Origin: Selenomonadaceae bacterium | GTDB taxonomy: Bacteria > Bacillota > Negativicutes > Selenomonadales > Selenomonadaceae | Assembly: GCA_017527075.1 (NCBI GenBank) | Contig: JAFXQM010000008.1 | Coordinates: forward strand, 62,001-126,000 | Reading direction: 5' to 3' | DNA: 64,000 nt | Part shown: piece by piece, positions 1-7,315 of the stretch | How positions within the stretch are numbered: the stretch's first letter is position 1 | Layout: each line of letters begins with the position of its first letter | Made by a program: the position numbers and the translations under genes | The notes under the pieces: model-generated | Databases searched by the model: none | Told to the model about the DNA's origin: nothing | The model's input: the letters and a program-made list of their open reading frames with translations, nothing else

Positions 1-1198
1 CAACACCCGCGAGCGTCGGCACGAAACTTTTTCCCAGCCCCTGCAGCGTGAAGCGGAAAATAAAAAGCAAAGCCAAAGCCCAATACGATAAACCCGTGAT
101 GATTAAGAAAAGCCGCCCGTACTCGACGACCTGCCGAGCCTGCGCGCCGACGAACAGTTCAATCATTTCCGCGCCGAGGTAAATGTTGAACGCCGCGACC
201 AACACGCTGAACGAGCACGACATCAAAATGCATTTCTTCACTCCGTCGATGATTCGGTCAAATTTTTTCGCGCCGAAATTTTGAGCGGTGTAAGCGGCCA
301 TTGCCACGCCGAAAGACATCATGGGCATGACGGCAATTCCGTCGACGCGGTGACCTGCGGCAAAGGCAGCGACCGCCACCGAGCCCAGACCGTTGAGCGC
401 GATTTGCAAAATGACTGCGCCGATGGCAATGATTGATGACTGAAAGCCCATGGGCAAACCGATTCGCAAATGCTCCAGCAAAAAATTTTTGTCGAAGGAA
501 AAATCTTCGCGGCGCACATGAAGGTAAGGCACGCGGCGTTTAATGTAAATGACGCACAAAATATTTCCGAGAGTAAGCGCGACGATTGTTGCGGCCGCCG
601 AGCCCGGGATACCGAGTCCGAGCCCGATGATGGCAATCGGTTCGAGCAAAATATTTATGCAAAGAGTCGTCGCCTGAATGACCGTGGGCATTTTGCTGTC
701 GCCGAGCGCGCGGATTAAATTCGTCAGCATCTGGTGGAGGATGAACATGACGACGCCGCCGTAAATGATGACGATGAACGAGTACGCGCCGTCGAGGATT
801 TCGGGCGGAGTGTCCATGGCGATTAAAAGTTCGCGGCAAAAAGTCACGCCGACGACCGCCAAGATAATCGACGCCGCCAAACTCAGTTCAATGCAAAACG
901 CCGCGCTCTTCCTCACGCCGTCAAAATCTTTCGCGCCGAATCTTTGTCCCGTGCAAATGGAAAAGCCGCCGGTCATTCCGAAGGCGAATCCGAGCATGAG
1001 AAACATCAGCGGGCCGGTGCAGCCGACGGCCGCCAACGCCTCCACGCCCAAAAATCTTCCGACAATCAGCGTGTCCACGAAGCCGAACAACTGCTGAAAG
1101 ACATTGCCCGCCAAAAGCGGCAGCGTGAAGAATAAAATCAGCCGCGCAGGCTCACCGACAGTTAAGTCCTTGACGGCTCCGTTACCTTGACCTTGCAT
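1..1198 (-). CDS. MATE family multidrug/sodium antiporter, 3' end outside window
   Basis: This is a membrane exporter of the multi-antimicrobial extrusion family, which pumps cationic compounds out in exchange for Na+ or H+. The frame opens with ATG at 1198 behind a GGGAGA ribosome site and stays open to the window edge, giving 399 codons; the family is usually about 450 aa, so only the C-terminal part is missing. The N-terminus (MQGQGNGAVKDLTVGEPARL) and the following PLLAGNVFQQLFGFVDTLIV and GCTGPLMFLMLGFAFG segments are typical of MATE helices 1 and 2. It is transcribed away from the mla cluster. The substrate cannot be told from sequence. Confidence 0.9.
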   Translation of the reverse strand, partial: MQGQGNGAVKDLTVGEPARLILFFTLPLLAGNVFQQLFGFVDTLIVGRFLGVEALAAVGCTGPLMFLMLGFAFGMTGGFSICTGQRFGAKDFDGVRKSAAFCIELSLAASIILAVVGVTFCRELLIAMDTPPEILDGAYSFIVIIYGGVVMFILHQMLTNLIRALGDSKMPTVIQATTLCINILLEPIAIIGLGLGIPGSAAATIVALTLGNILCVIYIKRRVPYLHVRREDFSFDKNFLLEHLRIGLPMGFQSSIIAIGAVILQIALNGLGSVAVAAFAAGHRVDGIAVMPMMSFGVAMAAYTAQNFGAKKFDRIIDGVKKCILMSCSFSVLVAAFNIYLGAEMIELFVGAQARQVVEYGRLFLIITGLSYWALALLFIFRFTLQGLGKSFVPTLAGV

Positions 1199-1260
1199 AA
1201 AAATTTCTCCCAAACTTTTTGTGGTTAGTTCCGAGTGATTATGAAAAAGAATTCGAGGAA

Positions 1261-1524
1261 GTTGAGGCGCGCATGGACGCGCGCCGCGCCGCGTCTGACG
1301 CCGTGATGGCGTCATCCGGCGCACACCAGGCACGGGTTATCCGAAACTCCGAATCACGAACGAGCAACGCCCCCGCGAGGCACCCTTTCTTTTGCATACT
1401 TTTCTTTGGGTGAGCAAAGAAAAGTATGGCTCAACAAACAAAAGAAATTTTCACGCCGAATGGAAGCGACGAGCCCAAGCAAAGTTGACAGGTTCTGCGA
1501 ATCCACTCTTGAGAAAGAGGGGAT
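1261..1524 (+). repeat. Structured dispersed element, copy A
   Basis: Full-length copy of the 265-bp four-hairpin element, filling most of the 458-bp gap between the MATE gene and mlaE. Hairpin 1: GGCGCGC/GCGCGCC around an ATGGAC loop. Hairpin 2: TGACGCC/GGCGTCA around GTGAT. Hairpin 3: CATACTTTTCTTTG/CAAAGAAAAGTATG around GGTGAG at 1395-1428. Hairpin 4: ATCC-CTCTT/AAGAG-GGAT around a GAGA tetraloop at 1501-1524. See the finding on this family. Confidence 0.85.
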
Positions 1525-1603
1525 AAATTTTCGCATGCGCCGATTATATGACGCGGAAATTTTTATTTCAAACCGTGCCCGAAAAAATTTTTTAAGCCGC
1601 TGT

Positions 1604-1632
1604 CCATAATCTGATAAATTTTATGATATAAT
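1604..1632 (+). promoter_or_regulatory. Extended -10 promoter for the mla cluster
   Basis: TGATATAAT at 1624-1632 is a perfect extended -10 box (TG, one base, TATAAT). No good -35 hexamer is visible at the right distance, which fits extended -10 promoters. Transcription would start near 1639, leaving a short leader with the GGGAGG ribosome site of mlaE. Confidence 0.6.
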
Positions 1633-1656
1633 GCCTGCGCGAAGGGAGGACGAAAA

Positions 1657-2430
1657 TTGCTGACAAAATTTTTTGAAACGATTGGCAGCTTCATGATAAA
1701 AAGGTTTGAAGAGTTCGGCACGATAGTTTTGCTTTACGTCGACACGATGAAGCAAGTCCCGCACAAGCCGCGAATCAAACTTATCCTCGGACAAATGTCG
1801 CACTTGGGTGTCGATTCGCTGGCAATCGTTTCGCTGACGCTTTTGTTCACGGGCGTGGTCTTCACGCTGCAGACGGCGCACGAGTTCATCCGATTCGGCG
1901 CGCAGTCGACGGTCGGCGGAGTAATTGCAATTGCGATTGGTCGTGAGCTCGGACCGGTTTTGGTCGGCGTGGTGTGCGCGGGGCGAGTGGGCGCGGCCAT
2001 AACCGCCGAGATAAGTACAATGAAAGTCACCGAACAAATCGACGCGCTCAAAGTCATGGCGGTCAGCCCCGTGAACTACTTAATCGTTCCGCGCATGATT
2101 GCCTGCATGATTGCCGTCCCGATTCTCACTGTCTTCGGCGACATAATCGGCGTGGCGGGCGGCTGGCTCGTCGCCACTCAATATTCGGGCATAAGCTCCT
2201 ACGTTTTCATCAACTCGATAAAAATGTTCGCGAATACTTATGACCTGACGGGCGGAATGATTAAAGCGATTTTCTTCGGCAATGTCATTGCGGTACTCGG
2301 CTGTTATTACGGCTTGAACTGCCCCGACGGCGCGGAGGGTGTCGGCAAGGCGACGACCAAAACGGTTGTCACTTCCATCATTGTCATTTTCGTTTTGAAC
2401 GCGCTGCTGACATTTATAATTTACAGATGA
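1657..2430 (+). CDS. mlaE: MlaE-type phospholipid ABC transporter permease
   Basis: Inner-membrane permease of the MlaEFD complex, which moves phospholipids between inner and outer membranes. At 257 aa it has the usual family length. The conserved MlaE core is visible: GRELGPVLVGVVCAGRVGAA, the following AEISTMKVTEQIDALKVM, then several hydrophobic helices to the C-terminus. A TTG start at 1657 is chosen because GGGAGG lies 10 bases upstream and it includes the N-terminal amphipathic stretch; an ATG at 1693 is the alternative. It is 6 bp ahead of mlaF, so the two are co-transcribed. Its presence is direct evidence for a diderm envelope. Confidence 0.95.
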   Translation: MLTKFFETIGSFMIKRFEEFGTIVLLYVDTMKQVPHKPRIKLILGQMSHLGVDSLAIVSLTLLFTGVVFTLQTAHEFIRFGAQSTVGGVIAIAIGRELGPVLVGVVCAGRVGAAITAEISTMKVTEQIDALKVMAVSPVNYLIVPRMIACMIAVPILTVFGDIIGVAGGWLVATQYSGISSYVFINSIKMFANTYDLTGGMIKAIFFGNVIAVLGCYYGLNCPDGAEGVGKATTKTVVTSIIVIFVLNALLTFIIYR

Positions 2431-2436
2431 GGGCTC

Positions 2437-3162
2437 ATGATTAAAATCATTAACGTGACAAAAATTTTCGGCAAGAAGGTTGCGCTGAGAGATATCAACT
2501 TGGAAATCGCCGACGGAGAGACGCTGGCGATTATCGGCGGCTCAGGCTCAGGCAAATCCACTCTGCTCCGACTGATGATTGGTTTGATTAAACCGACGAG
2601 CGGAGAGATTTGGATTGGCGACGACGAAATTTCCAAACTTGACGAAAAGGAAATGATGCGCGTGCGCCTTCGCATGGGCATGGTCTTTCAATACAGCGCG
2701 CTGTTCGATTCGATGACCGTCGGCGAAAACGTCGCCTTCGGGCTGATTGAACACACAAACTTCAGCCAAGAAAAAATTCAATCAATCGTTCGCGAAAAAC
2801 TTCATCAAGTCGGGCTGGAGGGCGTGGAAAATCGAATGCCCAATGAACTTTCGGGCGGCATGAAGAAGAGAGTTTCCCTGGCGCGGGCGATTGCCTTCGG
2901 TCCCGAAATTATTTTTTATGACGAGCCGAGCTCAGGCTTGGACCCGATTATGACCAACAAAATCGACGAGCTGATAATCGAAACTCAGCGCGCCTTGAAA
3001 GTCACGAGCATCGTCGTCACTCACGACATGGTCAGCGCGTGCCGAATCGCCGACAAAATCGCCATGGTTTACAACGGCGAACTCATTGCCGTCGACACGC
3101 CCGAACGTTTCAAAAAAATTCAGGACGACAGGATAAAACAGTTCTTCCGAATCATTGATTGA
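2437..3162 (+). CDS. mlaF: MlaF-type ABC transporter ATPase
   Basis: ATP-binding subunit that energises MlaE. The 241-aa protein carries every ABC motif: Walker A GGSGSGKST near residue 35, Q-loop in MVFQYSALF, signature LSGGMKKR near residue 140, Walker B IIFYDEPSSGLDP near residue 160 and the switch histidine in VVTHDM. The LFDSMTVGENV segment after the Q-loop is characteristic of MlaF rather than amino-acid importers. It follows mlaE by 6 bp. The next cognate gene, mlaD, is displaced 1.8 kb downstream by two restriction-modification genes. Confidence 0.95.
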   Translation: MIKIINVTKIFGKKVALRDINLEIADGETLAIIGGSGSGKSTLLRLMIGLIKPTSGEIWIGDDEISKLDEKEMMRVRLRMGMVFQYSALFDSMTVGENVAFGLIEHTNFSQEKIQSIVREKLHQVGLEGVENRMPNELSGGMKKRVSLARAIAFGPEIIFYDEPSSGLDPIMTNKIDELIIETQRALKVTSIVVTHDMVSACRIADKIAMVYNGELIAVDTPERFKKIQDDRIKQFFRIID

Positions 3163-3174
3163 GGCGGTGAAGTT

Positions 3175-4188
3175 GTGACGTTGAGAAATTTAAAAACGCT
3201 GGAACTTTTCGCGGGTGCGGGAGGTCTTGCTCTCGGACTTGAACGCGCAACCTTTGAGCCGCTTGCTTTGATTGAAATCGACAAAGACGCCGCCGCCACG
3301 TTGAAGTTTAATCGACCAAATTGGAATGTAATAAACGACGACATTGCCGAAATTTCGCCGCTCAATCTTGAAATGTTTTTCGACTTGCGACGCGGCGAAT
3401 TGGATTTGTTGTCGGGCGGCGCACCCTGTCAGTCTTTCTCCTATGCCGGCAAGCGTCTGGGATTGGAAGACGCTCGCGGCACGCTGTTTTATTATTACGC
3501 TGTTTTTCTGCAGAAGTTGCAACCAAAAATTTTCCTGTTCGAAAACGTTCGCGGGCTTTTGACACACGACAAAGGCAAAACTTATCAAACGATGTCGAAT
3601 GTCTTCAAAGACTGCGGTTATCGCGTCAGCAAAAAAATTCTCAACGCTTGGGATTACGGCAACGCCCAAAAACGAGAACGTCTCATGACAATCGGCGTCC
3701 GCTCAGATTTAAATCTGAAAGTAAACTTCCCGCCGCCACAAAAATATAAGCCTGTCCTTCGCGACGTGCTGAAGGATGTTCCTCGGAGCCTCGGCGCGCA
3801 ATATTCAGAGCACAAAAGGAAATTGTTTGAACTGATTCCGCCGGGCGGATATTGGCGCGACCTGCCCGCTGCATTGGCAAAGCCGTACATGAAAAGCTGT
3901 TGGGAAATGGAAGGCGGGCGAACGGGCATTTTGCGACGCATGAGTTTGGACGAGCCGTCACTTGCAGTTTTGACTTCGCCGACACAAAAGCAAACCGAAC
4001 GTTGCCACCCGCTGGAAGCACGTCCTTTCACTGTCCGCGAAAACGCACGAATTCAATCCTTCCCCGACGATTGGCAATTTTGCGGTTCAATGTACAGCCA
4101 ATATCGGCAAGTCGGGAACGCCGTACCGGTCAACTTGGCTTTTGCCGTCGCTGATGAAATCAGAAAAGCTTTGGAGGCGTTGCAATGA
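3175..4188 (+). CDS. DNA (cytosine-5) methyltransferase of a type II R-M system
   Basis: Transfers a methyl group from SAM to C5 of cytosine in a specific DNA site, protecting it from the partner nuclease encoded next. At 337 aa it is a compact member with motifs in canonical order: motif I LFAGAGGLALGLE (about residue 12), motif IV with catalytic Cys in GGAPCQSFSYAGKR (about residue 80), motif VI ENVRGL, motif VIII QKRERLMTIGVR, and motif X RQVGNAVPVNLA at the C-terminus. A GTG start at 3175 follows GAGGCGGTG. It begins 12 bp after mlaF and its stop overlaps the nuclease start (ATGA). The partner family suggests GGNCC specificity; that is inference from the neighbour, not from the target-recognition domain itself. 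Confidence 0.92.
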   Translation: MTLRNLKTLELFAGAGGLALGLERATFEPLALIEIDKDAAATLKFNRPNWNVINDDIAEISPLNLEMFFDLRRGELDLLSGGAPCQSFSYAGKRLGLEDARGTLFYYYAVFLQKLQPKIFLFENVRGLLTHDKGKTYQTMSNVFKDCGYRVSKKILNAWDYGNAQKRERLMTIGVRSDLNLKVNFPPPQKYKPVLRDVLKDVPRSLGAQYSEHKRKLFELIPPGGYWRDLPAALAKPYMKSCWEMEGGRTGILRRMSLDEPSLAVLTSPTQKQTERCHPLEARPFTVRENARIQSFPDDWQFCGSMYSQYRQVGNAVPVNLAFAVADEIRKALEALQ

Positions 4189-4979
4189 TTCTTAATTTCA
4201 TATCCGACGCGAACTTTAAAGAACACATTCGCGAAACCATCTTGCAATACGGCGAACGCCTTCAATCATATGACTTGGAAAAACTTAACGGCAACATTAT
4301 CGACCCGATAAAGCTCCTGTTCGATAAAAATGTTTACGGTTCTACTTGGGAAGAAATTATCCGAAGCGAAATTTTTCGCCAACGCGACAAATCCAATAAC
4401 AACAGTATAGGTTACTTCCACCAAAATATTTTCCGATACATTGCCGGTTGCACAGTGCCGAAGTTGGGTTGGGATGTCGTTTTCAAAAAGAAAGGCGGCA
4501 TTGAACTTGACGGCGACAAAGTTGATACAGTTTACGTCGAGATGAAAAACAAGCACAACACGATGAATTCTTCGGCGAGCGCGAAAACTTTCATGAAGAT
4601 GCAGGGGCAACTTTTGCGTGACGGCGATTGTGCGTGTTGTCTCGTCGAGGTTATTTCCAAAAAATCTCAAAATATTCCGTGGGCAATTTCGCTTGACGGG
4701 CAGAAACAAAAACATTTGCGTATCCGCAGAGTAAGTATTGATAAGTTTTACGAGCTTGTTACCGGCGAGGAGGACGCTTTTTATAAAATGTGCATGGCTC
4801 TGCCCGCAACGATTAAAGAGCTGCTTGAAGACGCGGACACTTTTAAAGTGCCTGAGGATACTGCTTTCGTCGAGCTGAAAGAAAAAGCTGTCGGAAGTTC
4901 CTTCGAGCTTGCGTTATTTATGTTGGGCTTTGAGACTTATTCGGGTTTCAAAGAAAAAATTTTTCGGGAGGCGAAGTGA
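4185..4979 (+). CDS. Type II restriction endonuclease, Eco47II/Sau96I-like
   Basis: Likely cleaves unmethylated DNA at the site protected by the upstream methyltransferase. The 264-aa protein starts LNFISDANFKEHIRETI after the first residues and contains a PD-(D/E)XK-type core, DKVDTVYVEMKNKHN, with Asp, Glu and Lys in the expected D-x(n)-E-x-K order, followed by a MKMQGQLL helix. The overall pattern matches my knowledge of the Eco47II family (GGNCC cutters); this could not be searched. Its ATG overlaps the methyltransferase stop by 4 bp, so translation is coupled. A GGNCC site exists nearby (1951-1955), so protection would be needed. By eye the gene is more AT-rich than the mla genes, consistent with acquisition. 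Confidence 0.8.
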   Translation: MILNFISDANFKEHIRETILQYGERLQSYDLEKLNGNIIDPIKLLFDKNVYGSTWEEIIRSEIFRQRDKSNNNSIGYFHQNIFRYIAGCTVPKLGWDVVFKKKGGIELDGDKVDTVYVEMKNKHNTMNSSASAKTFMKMQGQLLRDGDCACCLVEVISKKSQNIPWAISLDGQKQKHLRIRRVSIDKFYELVTGEEDAFYKMCMALPATIKELLEDADTFKVPEDTAFVELKEKAVGSSFELALFMLGFETYSGFKEKIFREAK

Positions 4980-6283
4980 TGTCAGTTGAAGCAAAAGTCG
5001 GAGCGTTTACCGTCGGCGGGCTCATGCTCTTGGGAGGAGCCACGGCGGGGCTCGGAGGTTTTCATTTCGGCGGAGACGATAATTATACTTTGTATGCGGG
5101 CTTTAAGCAGGTCGTCGGGTTGCAGCAGCAGTCGGACGTTCGCTTGAGCGGAGTGTTGGTCGGCAAAGTCACTCAAATTACGCCGGAGGGCACGGGCGTC
5201 ACCGTCACCATGTCGGTGGAGCCGGGCGCAAAAATTCCGAAGCAGTCTCGTGTGTCGATAACGTCGAGCGGCGTCATGGGCGAGAAATTTGTAAATTTCC
5301 AGCCGAAGGCCGACAACGGCGAGTACCTCAAGAACGGCGATTATCTTTACGGCGCGGACGAGGCGGGCATGGACCAGATGTTTGACGGGCTGACCAAAGT
5401 CATGGACAAGGTCGAGATGTTGTTGAATGACGTGCACGCGATTATCGGTGACGAAACTTTTAAAAAATCCGTCGTCGAGATGAGCAAGAACATGGAAGAG
5501 GCTTCGGGGAACGTGAACAACATGACCGAGACCTTCGAGAGAATTGCCGTCGAGAACGAGGACATTTTCCACAACATGATTGGGCAGATGAACGACGCGG
5601 TTGCCGGCATGAATCAGGCCATGGCCAACGTCGAGCACATGACTGCAAACTTGGATAAATTCGCGGGCGACCCGCAGACCGTCGAGCAACTCAAATTCAC
5701 GCTGGACAATATCGCCAAGACTTCAAACTCCGTGGCGAACATGGCCGACAACATGAACAAGTTCGCGGGCGACCCGAAAGTTGCCGATGACTTGAAAGCC
5801 ACGGTGAGCAACGCCCGCAGCATAACCGAACGCGCCGATAAATTGTTGGGCAAGGTGGAGGGCACCGCCAACAAAATTTCCAAGATTGACGTTACGCCGT
5901 CGGTTGATATATTATACAGCGGCAAAGCTCATGACTGGAGAACGAATTTTAATTTGGACGTGACCAGCGACGACAAATCTTTAATGCTCGGCGCGGAAAA
6001 TATCGGCAACAACACGAAGCTGAACTTGCAGGGCGGAAAAAAATTCGGCACGGACTTCGGAGCGCGCGCGGGGATAATCGCGGGCAAACCGGGCATCGGG
6101 CTCGACGCTTACGCCGGCGACAGATTTAAATTCTCCGCCGAAGCTTACGACTTGAATCACGGCAGAGTTCGGCTGAAGTCTCAGTATCGAATCGCCGAAT
6201 CAACTTATTTGCTCGGCGAGTTGCACGACGTTAATCGCAAGAAAGACCGCGCCTTCTACTTCGGATTAAAACAGGAATTCTGA
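4979..6283 (+). CDS. mlaD: MlaD-type MCE protein with long helix and C-terminal barrel region
   Basis: Substrate-carrying MCE subunit of the Mla lipid transporter. At 434 aa it is more than twice the length of the E. coli protein. Segments in order: a TM anchor (about 8-28), an MCE domain (about 36-120, with GLQQQSDVRLSGVLVGKV and a conserved SRVSITSSGVMGEKFV), a long helical stretch with repeated NMADNMNKFAGDP-like units (130-300), then alternating beta strands to a terminal phenylalanine (LKQEF), as expected for an outer-membrane barrel. This matches the transenvelope MlaD described in Veillonella parvula. ATG at 4979 overlaps the nuclease stop (TGATG) with GGGAGG 7 bases upstream; a GTG at 4976 is possible. 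Separated from mlaEF by the R-M genes. Confidence 0.9.
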   Translation: MSVEAKVGAFTVGGLMLLGGATAGLGGFHFGGDDNYTLYAGFKQVVGLQQQSDVRLSGVLVGKVTQITPEGTGVTVTMSVEPGAKIPKQSRVSITSSGVMGEKFVNFQPKADNGEYLKNGDYLYGADEAGMDQMFDGLTKVMDKVEMLLNDVHAIIGDETFKKSVVEMSKNMEEASGNVNNMTETFERIAVENEDIFHNMIGQMNDAVAGMNQAMANVEHMTANLDKFAGDPQTVEQLKFTLDNIAKTSNSVANMADNMNKFAGDPKVADDLKATVSNARSITERADKLLGKVEGTANKISKIDVTPSVDILYSGKAHDWRTNFNLDVTSDDKSLMLGAENIGNNTKLNLQGGKKFGTDFGARAGIIAGKPGIGLDAYAGDRFKFSAEAYDLNHGRVRLKSQYRIAESTYLLGELHDVNRKKDRAFYFGLKQEF

Positions 6284-6284
6284 C

Positions 6285-7211
6285 ATGAAAAAATTTTTTG
6301 TACTCATCTGCGCAGCGATAATTTTTTTTGCGGGCTGCGGCAATGAGGCAGTCGAAATCCCGACGGAAAAAATTTCGGCGGCGGACGTGACGTTGACTTT
6401 GACGCGCGACGGAAAAATTTCTTTAAGCCGTGAGCTGATGATTTACTCGAACATTTCGGGCGAGATTGTCGAAAAATTTTTCAAAGACGGCGACGAGGTT
6501 AAGGAAGGTCAAAAGCTTTTCAAAGTCGGCAGCGCGGAAAGAGAATCCGAACTCCTTCAGGCGAAGCGGGAACTGAGTGAGGCGATGACTTCCCTGCCCA
6601 AGGAACTGGCGCAGAAAAATCCCGTCGGCGAACTCCAAAACAGAATCGCCGAACTTCAGGCGCGCGTAAAAATTTTGGAGGACGAATCGGAGGCGGGAAT
6701 GGTCTTCGCGCCGATAACCGGCAGGCTCGACGCGCAAAGTGTTCGCCTCGGTGAAACCGTCACGGCAAATGAAACCGTCCTCGCCAAAATCGGCAAGACA
6801 AATCCCGCGGTCGTCCGCTTTGAAGTTTCGGCGGCGGAGAAAAATTTTTTGGCGGCGAGTAACCCGAAAGTCATGCTCAAGTTCAAGGACGGCTCCACTT
6901 ACGCCCGACCGGGAAAAATTATTTTCTCAAGCGACACGACAGCCGAAGTGACTTTCGACAACCCCGACGAGAGTTTGCCTTTGGGCGAAGAGGTTCAGCT
7001 TGAGCTGGAGAACGTAAAAATTCCAAACGCGTTGCTCGTCCCCGAAAATGCAATTCAACAACGCGACGGCGAAAATTTTGTGAACGTCGTCGATGAAAAT
7101 AAAAAAGTCGTCCCTAAAAAAATTTCGCTCGGCGGCAAGGTCGGAAACCAATTTGTCGTGAGCGAGGGACTTCAAGCGGGCGACACGGTTCAATTAGGAG
7201 TTAGGAGTTAG
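6285..7211 (+). CDS. Periplasmic adaptor (HlyD/RND membrane-fusion) lipoprotein
   Basis: Probable periplasmic adaptor linking an inner-membrane pump or the envelope machinery to the downstream TolC-like channel. The 308-aa protein has a lipoprotein signal ending in FFAGC, a biotinyl-lipoyl half (EIVEKFFKDGDEVKEGQKLF), an alpha-hairpin (about 90-140), the returning lipoyl half (APITGRLDAQSVRLGETV) and a beta-barrel plus C-terminal domain with the family motif LLVPENAIQQRDGENFVNVV. It starts one base after mlaD and precedes tolC. No RND or ABC pump gene is adjacent. The last codons (LGVRS and stop) are written by the heptamer repeat that begins here. Confidence 0.85.
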   Translation: MKKFFVLICAAIIFFAGCGNEAVEIPTEKISAADVTLTLTRDGKISLSRELMIYSNISGEIVEKFFKDGDEVKEGQKLFKVGSAERESELLQAKRELSEAMTSLPKELAQKNPVGELQNRIAELQARVKILEDESEAGMVFAPITGRLDAQSVRLGETVTANETVLAKIGKTNPAVVRFEVSAAEKNFLAASNPKVMLKFKDGSTYARPGKIIFSSDTTAEVTFDNPDESLPLGEEVQLELENVKIPNALLVPENAIQQRDGENFVNVVDENKKVVPKKISLGGKVGNQFVVSEGLQAGDTVQLGVRS

Positions 7212-7290
7212 GAGTTGGGAGTTGGGAGTTGGGAGTTGGGAATTTAAGGGACAAAACCCTAAATCCTAAATCCTAAATCTTAAATCCTTA
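7195..7290. repeat. Heptamer repeat array, inverted halves
   Basis: Left half is a run of TTAGGAG/TTGGGAG heptamers; right half is a run of CCTAAAT heptamers, so the halves can partly pair. The array encodes the stop codon of the adaptor gene and ends just before the tolC leader. Confidence 0.8.
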
Positions 7291-7315
7291 CAACGGATAG
7301 AACGGAGTGGTTTAA

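Noticed and set aside
7195..7290. Heptamer runs as telomere-like or integron attachment sites
   Set aside because: They are short, dispersed, imperfect and found between many unrelated genes, with no integrase nearby.
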